Shown one piece after another: positions 53,081-61,967 of a stretch of 64,000 nucleotides of DNA (positions are counted from its first letter, which is position 1; each line of letters opens with the position of its first letter). Under the pieces are notes generated by a model, which saw only the letters and a program-made list of their open reading frames with translations, was not told the DNA's origin and did no database searches. A program made the position numbers and the translations under genes. The DNA comes from Amycolatopsis alkalitolerans. GTDB taxonomy: Bacteria > Actinomycetota > Actinomycetes > Mycobacteriales > Pseudonocardiaceae. Where the stretch lies: positions 1 to 64,000 of the forward strand of contig NZ_VDFW01000002.1 in assembly GCF_006152065.1 (NCBI RefSeq), read 5' to 3'.

Positions 53081-54108
53081 AACGTCTCCGCGAGCGCAAC
53101 CAGGCCGCCGTCGGTGCGGTGGCGCTGGTGCTCATCGTGCTGGTCACCGTCGTGTCGTACTTCTCCGACGAAGTTCCCCTGCTGGGCACGGGAACCACCT
53201 ACCAGGCCTACTTCGCCGAGTCGGCGGGGCTGGTGCCGGACGACGAGGTGCAGGTCGCGGGCGTGAAGGTCGGGCAGGTCAGCTCGGTCTCGCTCGCGCG
53301 CAAGCAGGTGCTGGTCAAGTTCAAGGTGCAGGGCACCAAGGTCGGGAACCTGAGCACGGCCTCGATCGAGATCAAGACCCTGCTCGGGGACAAGTACCTG
53401 GCGCTGCAGCCGAAAGGCGGCCAGGCGCAGGATCCGGACGAGCCGATCCCGGTCGCGCGCACCACGACCCCGTTCCAGCTGCAGGACGCCTTCCAGCAGC
53501 TTTCGGACACCGTCGGGAACATCAACACCCAGCAGCTCGCGCAGGCCTTCGACACGGTGTCGGCCGCGTTGAAGGACACCCCGCAACCCTTGCGCGCCAC
53601 GTTGAACGGGCTCTCGGCGCTGTCGAAGACGATTTCCTCGCGAGATCAGGAGCTGGCGGACCTGCTGAGTAACACCAGCCAGGTTTCGAAAACGCTGTCC
53701 GACCGCAACGCCCAGCTCCAGCAGGTGATCAACGACGGGAACCTGCTGCTGACCGAGCTTCAGCAGCGCAAGGCCGCGATCGACGCGCTGCTCACGGGCA
53801 CACAGGCGCTTTCGGCCCAGCTGAGTGGCCTGGTCGCGGACAACCGGGCACAGCTGAGGCCGACTCTGCAGAAGCTCGGCGACGTCACCGACATCCTGCA
53901 GCGCAACCAGGACAACCTCAGCCGCAGCCTGGCGCTGCTCGCGCCGTTCTCGCGACTGGGCGCCAACGCGACCGGTAACGGCCGCTGGTTCGAGGGGTAC
54001 ATCTGCGGACTGTTCCCGCCGGTGATCAAGGCCGGCGGGCTGTCGGTCAACCCGGAGGGCTGTACGCCGCCGATTTCCGCGCCGGACCAGGGGGTGAGTG
54101 GAGGATGA
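53077..54108 (+). CDS. mce4C: Mce4C
   Basis: A 343-residue Mce subunit with a membrane anchor (about 12-30), MCE domain (about 38-110; VQVAGVKVGQVSSV, IKTLLGDKYLAL) and a long coiled helical shaft with many glutamine and leucine residues. The C-terminal CGLFPPVI and GCTPP region is typical for Mce C subunits. GTG 53077 is chosen because it overlaps the mce4B stop by four bases; an ATG twelve bases upstream is less likely. Confidence 0.92.
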   Translation: MKRLRERNQAAVGAVALVLIVLVTVVSYFSDEVPLLGTGTTYQAYFAESAGLVPDDEVQVAGVKVGQVSSVSLARKQVLVKFKVQGTKVGNLSTASIEIKTLLGDKYLALQPKGGQAQDPDEPIPVARTTTPFQLQDAFQQLSDTVGNINTQQLAQAFDTVSAALKDTPQPLRATLNGLSALSKTISSRDQELADLLSNTSQVSKTLSDRNAQLQQVINDGNLLLTELQQRKAAIDALLTGTQALSAQLSGLVADNRAQLRPTLQKLGDVTDILQRNQDNLSRSLALLAPFSRLGANATGNGRWFEGYICGLFPPVIKAGGLSVNPEGCTPPISAPDQGVSGG

Positions 54109-55292
54109 CGCTCGACACGAGGAACGGGCGCTCGGTCTACCGCTGGGTCGCCACGGCGTGCGTGTTCGCGCTCCTGCTGACCACCGGGCTGTGGCTGGCG
54201 TTCCGCGATCAGGGCGGGACGCGCGTGTCCGCGATGTTCGACAAGACCGTTGGGCTGTACGCGGGTTCTTCGGTGCGGGTGCTGGGCATCAAGGTCGGCG
54301 AGATCACCGGCGTGACCCCGCAGGGCGGTGCCGTGCGCGTGGACATGCGGGTGGACCCCGGCGTGCAGATCCCGGCCGATGCCGGGGCGGTCGTCATCGC
54401 GCCGTCGCTGGTCAGCGACCGGTACGTGCAGCTGACCCCGGCCTATGACAGCGGCCCGGTGATGGCCTCGGGCACGGTGATCCCGAAGGAGCACACGGCG
54501 ACGCCGATGGAGATCGACGATCTCTACGGCAGTATCGACAAGCTCTCCACCGCGCTGGGCCCCAATGGCGCCAACGCGAACGGCGCACTGTCCAATTTGC
54601 TCGATACCGCGGCGAAGAACCTCGACGGCAACGGTAAGAACATCAACGACACGGTGACGGAACTGGCGAACCTCTCGCGCACGCTCGACAGCTCCAAGGG
54701 CGACCTGTTCTCGACGGTCCGCAACCTGCAGTCGTTCACCACGGCGCTCGCGGACAGCGACAGCCAGCTCAACCAGTTCTATTCACGGGTCGCGGATGTG
54801 ACGGGCTTCCTCGCCGACGACTCGGGTGACGTGGGGAAAGCGCTTTCGTCGCTCGCGTCGTCGCTCGGCGAAGTGCAGCAGTTCGTCGAGGAGAACCGTG
54901 ACCTGCTGACGTCCAATGTGGACAAGCTGGCGAGCGTCAGCAAGGTGCTCGTGGACCAGCGGTCGGCGCTCGCGGAGGTGCTCGACGTCGCGCCAACGGG
55001 CATGACGAACTTCATCAACTCCTACGACGCCGCGTCCGGCAGCATCGCGATCCGTTACAACGCCAACGAGTTCACCAACCCGCTCCTGGTCACGTTGTGC
55101 CGGGTGCTGAAGGCTTCGACCCCGGTCGGCCTGCCCGACGTGGTCGGCAACCTGTGCAAGACACTCCAGCCGGTCGTCGACGGGATCGCCAAGGTTCCCT
55201 CGATCCCGCAGCTGATGCAGGAGATGAACGCGGGCAAGATCCCGCCCCTGCCCTTGCTGCCGTTGGTGTCCATCCCGGAGAGTGGCTCGTGA
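54105..55292 (+). CDS. mce4D: Mce4D
   Basis: A 395-residue Mce subunit. Anchor helix about 13-32, MCE domain about 40-112 (VRVLGIKVGEITGV, SLVSDRYVQL), followed by a helical shaft rich in serine and aspartate and a C-terminal tail with a leucine/proline-rich end. The start overlaps the mce4C stop by four bases. Part of the Mce4 hexamer that conducts sterol. Confidence 0.92.
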   Translation: MTLDTRNGRSVYRWVATACVFALLLTTGLWLAFRDQGGTRVSAMFDKTVGLYAGSSVRVLGIKVGEITGVTPQGGAVRVDMRVDPGVQIPADAGAVVIAPSLVSDRYVQLTPAYDSGPVMASGTVIPKEHTATPMEIDDLYGSIDKLSTALGPNGANANGALSNLLDTAAKNLDGNGKNINDTVTELANLSRTLDSSKGDLFSTVRNLQSFTTALADSDSQLNQFYSRVADVTGFLADDSGDVGKALSSLASSLGEVQQFVEENRDLLTSNVDKLASVSKVLVDQRSALAEVLDVAPTGMTNFINSYDAASGSIAIRYNANEFTNPLLVTLCRVLKASTPVGLPDVVGNLCKTLQPVVDGIAKVPSIPQLMQEMNAGKIPPLPLLPLVSIPESGS

Positions 55293-56446
55293 AAAGGCTG
55301 CTGGGCGTGCTGGTCGTGGTGCTGCTGCTCGGCGGCTGCGGCACCGGGGGCTTCTCCGGGCTCTACAGCATGCCGCTGCCCGGCGGCGCGGATCTCGGCG
55401 ACCACCCGTATCGCGTCACCGCGCAGTTCGCCGACGTACTCGACCTCGTGCCGCAGGCCGCGGTGAAGGTCAACGACGTGGCGGTGGGGCGGGTCGACAA
55501 GATCGAGCTGGCGCCGGACACGCGGTCCGCGCTGGTGACCATGCGGGTCAACGGCGACGTGCATCTTCCGGCCAACGCCTACGCCAACCTGCGGCAGTCG
55601 AGCCTGCTGGGGGAGAAGTTCGTCGAGCTGGCCGAACCGCCCGAGGGCGCGGCGGGCACGCTCACCGACGGCGCGACGATCCCGCTGTCCCGGACGAACC
55701 GCAACCCGGAGGTCGAAGAGGTCCTCGGCGCGCTTTCCCTACTGCTCAACGGCGGCGGCATCAACCAGCTCGCGGACATCACGCGCGAGCTCAACAAGAC
55801 GCTCACCGGCAACGAAGCGGATATCCGCGCGCTGCTGTCGAGAGTGGACCAGCTGGCGACCGAACTGGACGGCCAGAAGAGCGAGATCATCCGCGCGATC
55901 GACGGGTTGAACCGGTTGTCGAGCACGCTGAACGCCCAGACGGCGAACCTGAGCAACGCGCTGGACAACCTCGCGCCCGGGCTGCAGGTCGTCAACGAGC
56001 AACGGGACCAGCTGGTCGGGATGCTCCAGTCTCTCGACCAGCTGTCCGGGGTAGCGGTGGACACCATGGACAAGAGCAGGAACCAGCTGATCGACAACCT
56101 GAAAGCGCTGGCCCCGACGCTGCAGAAGCTCGCCGAGGCCGGTAACGATCTGCCGACCGCGCTGAGGATCCTGCCCACGTACCCGCTGCCCGATGTCGCG
56201 GGCGACGTGGTCAAGGGCGACTTCGCGAACGTGCGCGCGCGGCTGAACCTCGACCTGAGCGATATCTACCAGTACGTCTCCAACGCGGGCCGGATCGGGA
56301 TCGACACGCCGGCCGGGAGCATCCAGCTCGGCGGTGGGTCCGCGCCGCCGCTTCCGCTGCCACAGCAGGAAGCGCCGGCGCCGGCACAGTCCGGTGGCGG
56401 CGTGCTAGGCGGTCTGCTGGGCAGCCTGCTGGGAGGTGGGCACTAA
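55289..56446 (+). CDS. mce4E: Mce4E lipoprotein (LprN-type)
   Basis: A 385-residue Mce subunit and the lipoprotein of the set: the N-terminus MKRLLGVLVVVLLLGGCGTG carries a lipobox with the acylated cysteine at residue 17. The MCE domain follows (about 40-115; VKVNDVAVGRVDKI, LRQSSLLGEKFVEL). The C-terminus is rich in glycine, proline and leucine. The E subunit in mycobacterial Mce systems is also the lipidated one. GTG 55289 overlaps the mce4D stop by four bases. Confidence 0.93.
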   Translation: MKRLLGVLVVVLLLGGCGTGGFSGLYSMPLPGGADLGDHPYRVTAQFADVLDLVPQAAVKVNDVAVGRVDKIELAPDTRSALVTMRVNGDVHLPANAYANLRQSSLLGEKFVELAEPPEGAAGTLTDGATIPLSRTNRNPEVEEVLGALSLLLNGGGINQLADITRELNKTLTGNEADIRALLSRVDQLATELDGQKSEIIRAIDGLNRLSSTLNAQTANLSNALDNLAPGLQVVNEQRDQLVGMLQSLDQLSGVAVDTMDKSRNQLIDNLKALAPTLQKLAEAGNDLPTALRILPTYPLPDVAGDVVKGDFANVRARLNLDLSDIYQYVSNAGRIGIDTPAGSIQLGGGSAPPLPLPQQEAPAPAQSGGGVLGGLLGSLLGGGH

Positions 56447-57702
56447 TGTTCACCAGGCGGCACTGGGTCAAATTGCTGGCGTTCGGTCTCATCGCGGTGC
56501 TTTCCGTCGGGTACGCCGGAGCGAAGTACGCGGGGCTGGACCGGTTGTTCGGTCCGCGCGGGTACGTGGTGACGGCCCAGCTGGCCGACTCCGGCGGGAT
56601 CTTCGTCAACGCGGAGGTCACCTACCGCGGGGTGTCGGTCGGCCGGGTCACCGCGATGCGCCTGGACGATCAGGGCGTCGCGGTGGACCTGGACATGGAC
56701 TCGGGCGGGCCGAAGATCCCGGCCGACACCCAGGCCGTCGTCGCGGACCGGTCCGCTGTCGGTGAGCAGTATGTCGATCTGCGGCCGAACCACGAGACCG
56801 GGCCGTACCTGCACAACGGTTCGGTGATCCAGCGGGACCGGACCGCGCTGCCGGTCTCCCCGGACACCGTGCTGGCCAACCTGGACAAGTTCGTGTCCAG
56901 TGTGGACCCTTCGGCACTGCGGACGGTCGTGGACCAGACCTACGACGCGTTCGCCGGCACGGGCCTGGACCTGCAGCAGCTGCTCGATTCCGCGGGCTCG
57001 TTCACCTCGGCCGCGACCGAGAACCTGCCGCAGACGACGAAGCTGCTCTCCGACGGCCGGCAGGTGCTCGCGACCCAGGAACGGCAGTCGCAGAACATCA
57101 CGTCGTTCGCGACCGGCCTGAACCGGATCGCCGGGCAGCTCAAGACCTCCGATCCGGATCTGCGCAAGGTGATCGACGAGACCCCGCAGCTGGCCCAGGA
57201 TGTGGACAACATCCTGTCGGTGTCGGGGAGCGATCTCGGGGTGCTGATCGCGAATCTGCTGACCACGATGCAGATCACCTCGGTGCGCACCGACGCGATC
57301 GAGGAGGAGCTGGTCGCGCTGCCGGTGATCTCGGCGTTCTCGCGGTCTGTCGCGTCGAACGGTGAGGGGCATCTGGGGCTGGTGCTCGACTTCTTCGATC
57401 CGCATTCGTGCACGAAGGGCTACGAGACGACGAAGCAGCGTCCGGCCAACGACACGAGTAACCAGCCGGCGAACACGCAGGCCTACTGCGCCGAGCCGCC
57501 CGGCAGCCCGACGGACGTGCGTGGCGCGGAGAACGCGCCGTACGCGGGCAAACCGGTCTCGCCGGCGCAGGCGCCCCAGCAGCAGCCCGCGCCGGGGTCG
57601 TCGTCTCAGCAGCCGCAGCAACAGTCCCAGTTGCCCGGTTTGCTCGGCTTCGTGCAGGGGCCGGGTGCGAAGGGAATCGGGCAGCTGCTGGGATTGCCGT
57701 GA
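56446..57702 (+). CDS. mce4F: Mce4F
   Basis: A 418-residue Mce subunit with an anchor helix (about 8-26), MCE domain (about 38-110; VTYRGVSVGRVTAM, SAVGEQYVDL) and helical shaft. The C-terminal stretch 369-398 is a proline/glutamine-rich linker (PAQAPQQQPAPGSSSQQ) before a short hydrophobic end. Its start shares one base with the mce4E TAA stop. Confidence 0.92.
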   Translation: MFTRRHWVKLLAFGLIAVLSVGYAGAKYAGLDRLFGPRGYVVTAQLADSGGIFVNAEVTYRGVSVGRVTAMRLDDQGVAVDLDMDSGGPKIPADTQAVVADRSAVGEQYVDLRPNHETGPYLHNGSVIQRDRTALPVSPDTVLANLDKFVSSVDPSALRTVVDQTYDAFAGTGLDLQQLLDSAGSFTSAATENLPQTTKLLSDGRQVLATQERQSQNITSFATGLNRIAGQLKTSDPDLRKVIDETPQLAQDVDNILSVSGSDLGVLIANLLTTMQITSVRTDAIEEELVALPVISAFSRSVASNGEGHLGLVLDFFDPHSCTKGYETTKQRPANDTSNQPANTQAYCAEPPGSPTDVRGAENAPYAGKPVSPAQAPQQQPAPGSSSQQPQQQSQLPGLLGFVQGPGAKGIGQLLGLP

Positions 57703-58196
57703 TGAAGTCTCGGGAAATGGTGGCCATGGGCGCGCTGGCCGCCGTGTCGGTGCTGGTCGCGGCCTGGTTCGGCTGGTCGTGGTGGAACGCCGCGCACGAC
57801 GACGCCGCGACGCGCGCGCAGGAACGGGACGCCGTGCTGTCCGCCGCGGATGACGCGCTGACTGCGCTCAACACGATCGACTATCACGATCCCGATCCCT
57901 CGGTCGACCGGTGGGTCGACTTGACGACCGGGCAGTTGGGTAAGACGCTCAGCGGCGACCGGCAGCTCCAGCTGGACCGCGCGACGCAGAGCAAGACGGT
58001 CGCGAGCGCGCGGGTGAACCAGTCGGCCGTGGCCGAGCTGGACCCGGCGGCCGGGACGGCGCGGGTGCTCGCGGTGCTGGACGTGCAGCTGAGCACGAAC
58101 GGCTCGCCGTCCGCGCCGTCGCGAACCCGGCTCAACGCGACGCTGGCGCGGACGGACCGCGGGTGGAAGGTCGATTCCGTGCAGGCGGCGTCGTGA
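57702..58196 (+). CDS. Mce-associated membrane protein, first of two
   Basis: A 164-residue protein with one membrane helix near the N-terminus (about 8-27, ending WFGWSWWNAA) and an exported domain with an NTF2/ketosteroid-isomerase-like layout typical of Mce-associated (Mas) proteins; in mycobacteria Mas proteins stabilise the Mce complex. ATG 57702 overlaps the mce4F stop by one base. An alternative GTG lies three bases upstream. Confidence 0.82.
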   Translation: MKSREMVAMGALAAVSVLVAAWFGWSWWNAAHDDAATRAQERDAVLSAADDALTALNTIDYHDPDPSVDRWVDLTTGQLGKTLSGDRQLQLDRATQSKTVASARVNQSAVAELDPAAGTARVLAVLDVQLSTNGSPSAPSRTRLNATLARTDRGWKVDSVQAAS

Positions 58197-58786
58197 CCGG
58201 GCGGCGGCGCGCGGGCCAGGGCATCGTGCGTCCCTCACCGCGGCCCCGCCCTTCCCCCCATCCGCGCGCCGAAGAACCCGTTGCTCCGCGCGACCGCCGG
58301 GCCACCGTGCTGGCGGCGCTGATGGCCGTGGTGGTGCTGATGGCCGGGTTCGCGGTGTTCGCGGCGCTGCGGGTGGGTTCGCTGCACGGGGGGAACCGGG
58401 CGCTGGCCGACACGGCGGCGACCACGCAGGTCTCGGACCAGGTCGGCGCCGGGATCAAGGCGATCTTCTCCTACGACTACGACAATCTGGGCCGCACGGA
58501 ACGCGCCGCGGCGAGCGTGCTCGTCGGTGACGCGGTCGGGCAGTACCAGTCCGGGTATGCGGCGGCCGAACAGCAGGCGGTGGACCAGAAACTCGTCCGC
58601 ACCACGACGATCAGCTCGATCGCGGTCTCGCAGCTGAACGGCGACACGGCGCAGCTGCTGATCTTCGTCGACCAGCAAACCCTTGCCACGACGTCGAACC
58701 AGCAGTCCTCGGCGTCGGCCGCCCTGTCGGTCTCGGCCAGAAAGATCGACGGCACCTGGAAGATCTCGAACCTGACCGCCCTCTGA
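58193..58786 (+). CDS. Mce-associated membrane protein, second of two
   Basis: A 197-residue Mas-type protein. The first 38 residues are a disordered arginine/proline-rich cytoplasmic tail (RPSPRPRPSPHPRAEEP), then one membrane helix (about 40-62) and an exported domain with KAIFSYDYDNL and DGTWKISNLTAL, the last being a hallmark of Mce-associated proteins. GTG 58193 overlaps the previous stop by four bases. It ends two bases before the convergent fadD15-like gene. Confidence 0.85.
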   Translation: MTGRRRAGQGIVRPSPRPRPSPHPRAEEPVAPRDRRATVLAALMAVVVLMAGFAVFAALRVGSLHGGNRALADTAATTQVSDQVGAGIKAIFSYDYDNLGRTERAAASVLVGDAVGQYQSGYAAAEQQAVDQKLVRTTTISSIAVSQLNGDTAQLLIFVDQQTLATTSNQQSSASAALSVSARKIDGTWKISNLTAL

Positions 58787-58788
58787 CG

Positions 58789-60591
58789 TCAGCGCTGGTA
58801 GAGGGCGTCGATCGTTTCGGCGTAGTTCTTGCTGACGACGTTGCGCTTCAGTTTCAGGCTCGGCGTGATCTCGCCCGTCGCCTCGCTGAAGTCCCTCGTC
58901 AAGATCACGAACTTCTTGATCGACTCAGCGTGCGAGACCTGCTTGTTCGCCTCGTCGACCGCCGACTGGACCGCCGCGTCGAGGTCCGGGTCACCGGCCA
59001 GCTCGGCCACCGTCGCCGAGGCGGGCTTACCGTGCTGCGCCTTCCACGCCGGGAAGAACTCCTCGTCGATCGTGACCAGCACGCCGATGAACGGCCGCCG
59101 GTCGCCGACCACCATCGCCTGGCTGATCAGCGGGTTCGCGCGGATCGTGTCCTCGAGCCCGGATGGCGCGACGTTCTTGCCGCCCGCCGTCACGATGATC
59201 TCCTTCTTGCGACCGGTGATCTTGAGGAATCCCTCCGCGTCGAGTTCGCCGAGGTCGCCGGTGTGGAACCAGCCGTCGTCCAGCGATTCCTTCGTCGCCT
59301 GCTCGTTGTTGTAGTAGGCGTCGAACACCACGTCGCCCTTGAGCAGCACCTCGCCGTCCTCGGCGATGCGAACCGACGTCCCGGCCACCGGGCGGCCGAC
59401 CGTCCCCACGCGGAAGGCGTTCTGCGTGTTCACGTTCGCCGCGGCCGACGTCTCGGTCAGCCCGTAGCCCTCGAACACCGGGACCCCGATGCCGCGGAAG
59501 AAATGCGCGAGCCGCGGCCCGAGCGGGGCGCCGCCCGACACCGCCGCGACACACCGCCCGCCCAGCGCCGCCCGCAGCTTCGCGTACACCAGCTTGTCGA
59601 GCACGAAATGCTGCGCCTTGAGCGGGAGACCCGCGCCGCCACCGTCCTGCGCCTGGCTGTACTGCACAGCGACCGACTCGGCGAGGTCGAAGATCCGCCC
59701 CTTGCCTTCGCCGTGCGCCTTCTGCTTCGCCGTGTTGTACACCTTCTCGAACACGCGCGGCACGGCCACCACGAACGTCGGGCGGAAGGTGCCGAGGTCC
59801 GCGACCAGGTTCTTCACGTCCGGCGTGTGGCCGAGCGTGACCCGGGCGGCGATCGCGGTCAGCGCGATCGCGCGGGCCAGCACATGCGCGAGCGGCAGGA
59901 ACAGCAGCAGCGAGTTCCCCGCGTCCATCAGCTGCGGGAACGCGTTGATATCGGCGCGGATCTCGGCGAGCAGGTTGCGGTGGGTCAGTTCGACGCCCTT
60001 GGGCCGGCCGGTGGTGCCCGAGGTGTACACGATCGAGGCCAGCTCGCCGGCGCCGACCCCACGGCGCCGCTCGTGCACCACGTCGTCGGCGACCTTCGAG
60101 CCGAGCGCGGTCAGTTCCGCGATCGCGCCGCCGGTATGCGTGCTCTCGATCTGCCAGGCGAACTGCAGCGCGCCGAGCCGGCCGCGCACCTGGTCGACCT
60201 CCGCGAGATGTTCGTCGGTCTCGACGAACACGCCCTTGGCGCCCGAATCGGACAGGATCCACTCGACCTGCTCGGCGGAGGAGGTCTCGTAGATCGGGAC
60301 GGTGGCCGCGCCGGCCGCCCAGATCGCGAAGTCGAGGAGCGTCCACTCGTACCGGGTCTTGGACATCAGCCCGACCCGGTCACCGTGTTCGATCCCGGCC
60401 TCGATGAGGCCCTTGGCCACCGCCATCACCTGCGCGGCGAACTCGCGGGCCGTGACATCCAGCCATGAGCCCTGCGACTGGCGGCGGAAGCTGACCGAAT
60501 CCCCGAAGCGCTCGGCGTTCGCCCACAGGATGTCGCTCAGGTTCTCGTTGTCGGCAACCGGCCGCATCGCCGGGGCGCTGTACTCGCGCAC
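58789..60591 (-). CDS. Long-chain acyl-CoA synthetase, FadD15-like
   Basis: A 600-residue AMP-forming ligase of the long-chain family. ATP motif VYTSGTTGRPKGV, then FEGYGLTETSAA, GWFHTGDLGELDAEGF and TGRKKEIIVTAGGKNV, with a C-terminal lysine region near KLKRNVVSKNY. It activates fatty acids in the cytoplasm and in mycobacteria FadD15 has the same length and the same neighbours. GTG 60591 has GGAGG ten bases upstream. It is not obviously part of the steroid operon, being convergent with it. Confidence 0.92.
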   Translation of the reverse strand: MREYSAPAMRPVADNENLSDILWANAERFGDSVSFRRQSQGSWLDVTAREFAAQVMAVAKGLIEAGIEHGDRVGLMSKTRYEWTLLDFAIWAAGAATVPIYETSSAEQVEWILSDSGAKGVFVETDEHLAEVDQVRGRLGALQFAWQIESTHTGGAIAELTALGSKVADDVVHERRRGVGAGELASIVYTSGTTGRPKGVELTHRNLLAEIRADINAFPQLMDAGNSLLLFLPLAHVLARAIALTAIAARVTLGHTPDVKNLVADLGTFRPTFVVAVPRVFEKVYNTAKQKAHGEGKGRIFDLAESVAVQYSQAQDGGGAGLPLKAQHFVLDKLVYAKLRAALGGRCVAAVSGGAPLGPRLAHFFRGIGVPVFEGYGLTETSAAANVNTQNAFRVGTVGRPVAGTSVRIAEDGEVLLKGDVVFDAYYNNEQATKESLDDGWFHTGDLGELDAEGFLKITGRKKEIIVTAGGKNVAPSGLEDTIRANPLISQAMVVGDRRPFIGVLVTIDEEFFPAWKAQHGKPASATVAELAGDPDLDAAVQSAVDEANKQVSHAESIKKFVILTRDFSEATGEITPSLKLKRNVVSKNYAETIDALYQR

Positions 60592-60684
60592 GGGGAACCT
60601 CCGCGTTCTGGGTGTTACTCGCCGGTTAACTTACGTCAGTACCACCTTACGACCAAGGGCCATAAGGCATGACATTCTGGACCA

Positions 60685-61098
60685 GTGAGTACCCGAGGCG
60701 GCGCCCCACCCGCGGTCGACGTGGTCGACGAGACCTTCCTCGCTGTGCCGCCGAGCACGGTCAAGGCGGCTTTCGGCGATCCGGCGGCCTGGCGGCGGTA
60801 CTGGCCTGACCTGCTGCTGGAGGTCTACAAGGACCGCGGTGACGAGGGCCTGCGGTGGACGGTCCGGGGCGCGCTCGTGGGCACCATGGAGGTGTGGCTC
60901 GAGCCGATGCTCGACGGCACCCTGCTGCACTACTTCCTGCGGGCGACCCCGCCGGCCGCGCTGCGCCCGCCCCAGCTGCGCCGCGAGCTGGACCGGCGCT
61001 CCCGGGCGGCCAAGGCGATCGCGCTGGAGCTGAAGGAGGTCCTCGAAGACGGCCGCGAGCCGGGCCTCCCGCCCCGAACGTCGAACTCACGGTCCTGA
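60685..61098 (+). CDS. SRPBCC-like small protein
   Basis: A 137-residue protein with the character of a START/polyketide-cyclase (SRPBCC) fold: DETFLAVPPSTVKAAFGDPA resembles the first strand-helix, WRRYWPDLLLEVYKDRG the second, and a long C-terminal helix follows. It corresponds to the Rv2186c position next to fadD15. Function unknown, likely binding a hydrophobic ligand. GTG 60685 is preceded by a weak CATTCT box at the leaderless distance. Confidence 0.75.
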   Translation: MSTRGGAPPAVDVVDETFLAVPPSTVKAAFGDPAAWRRYWPDLLLEVYKDRGDEGLRWTVRGALVGTMEVWLEPMLDGTLLHYFLRATPPAALRPPQLRRELDRRSRAAKAIALELKEVLEDGREPGLPPRTSNSRS

Positions 61099-61135
61099 AC
61101 GCAGATCTCTGCGTCTTGGGTGTAGATCTCGGGGA

Positions 61136-61141
61136 TAGGGT
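61136..61141 (+). promoter_or_regulatory. -10 box of a leaderless phosphoesterase transcript
   Basis: TAGGGT is followed by exactly six bases and ATG 61148, with no ribosome-binding site. Confidence 0.5.
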
Positions 61142-61147
61142 CGGGGT

Positions 61148-61939
61148 ATGCGGGTTCATGTCGTCTCCGACGTGCATGGCAACGCCGAGGCGCTCGCCCG
61201 GGCCGGGGAGGGCGCCGACGCGCTGGTCGTGCTGGGGGACCTCCTCGACTTCGTCGACTACAACCAGTACGACAAGGGCATCCTCGGCACGCTGTTCGGC
61301 GAGGAGAAGGTCTCGACCTTCGCCCGCCTGCGCCGTGAAGGCACCCGCGACGAGACCATCGCCTTCTCCCGTTCGCTGTGGGCGAGCCTCGACGATCCGG
61401 GCGCGGCCGTGGAGGAGGCCATCCGCGCGCAGTACGCGGAGCTGTTCGCCGCGATGAGCGCCCCGACGTACGCGACCCCGGGCAACGTCGACTCCCCGAA
61501 CCTGTGGGCGGAGTTCGCCGGCGGCGGCGTGACGGTCGTGGACGGCGAGGTCACCGAGATCGGCGGCCTGCGGTTCGGGTTCGTCGGCGGGGTCGTCCTG
61601 CCCGAGGGCGCGACGCTGCGCCGCACCAACCCGGTGTGGCGGCCGTACCTGCGCACGCGCGACGAGTTCGACGACGCGGTGGGCAAGCTCACCGACATCG
61701 AGGTGCTGTGCTCGCATATGCCGCCCGCGTTTCCCGAGCTCACCTACGACGTGGTCGCGCGGCGGCACGAGATGGGCTCGGCCGCGCTGGCCGGGCTGAT
61801 CGCCACGCAGCAGCCGCGCTGGTCACTGTTCGGTCACGTGCACCAGCCGCTCTCGCCGCGGCTGCGGGCCGGCCGGACCGAATGCCGGAATGTGGGACAC
61901 TTCAAGGTCACCGAGCGCCCGTACGTCTTGCGCTGGTGA
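61148..61939 (+). CDS. Metallophosphoesterase
   Basis: A 263-residue calcineurin-type phosphoesterase with the five family blocks: DVHGN near the N-terminus, GDLLDF, GNVDS, SHMPP and GHVHQP. These bind two metal ions and should make it active on a phosphodiester or phosphomonoester that cannot be named. The GNVDS block replaces the usual GNHD/E, which may shift specificity. No signal peptide. The leaderless -10 supports ATG 61148 as the start. Confidence 0.87.
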   Translation: MRVHVVSDVHGNAEALARAGEGADALVVLGDLLDFVDYNQYDKGILGTLFGEEKVSTFARLRREGTRDETIAFSRSLWASLDDPGAAVEEAIRAQYAELFAAMSAPTYATPGNVDSPNLWAEFAGGGVTVVDGEVTEIGGLRFGFVGGVVLPEGATLRRTNPVWRPYLRTRDEFDDAVGKLTDIEVLCSHMPPAFPELTYDVVARRHEMGSAALAGLIATQQPRWSLFGHVHQPLSPRLRAGRTECRNVGHFKVTERPYVLRW

Positions 61940-61954
61940 CCGCCGGGGGCCCTG

Positions 61955-61960
61955 TAACCT
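61955..61960 (+). promoter_or_regulatory. -10 box of a leaderless SRPBCC transcript
   Basis: TAACCT ends seven bases before ATG 61968 and there is no Shine-Dalgarno sequence. Confidence 0.45.
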
Positions 61961-61967
61961 CTGCGCC

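Noticed and set aside
60592-60684. Palindrome-like GTTAACTTACGTCAGTAC as a fatty-acid regulator site before the fadD15-like gene
   Set aside because: The arms match too poorly and no second copy was found, so I do not call it.
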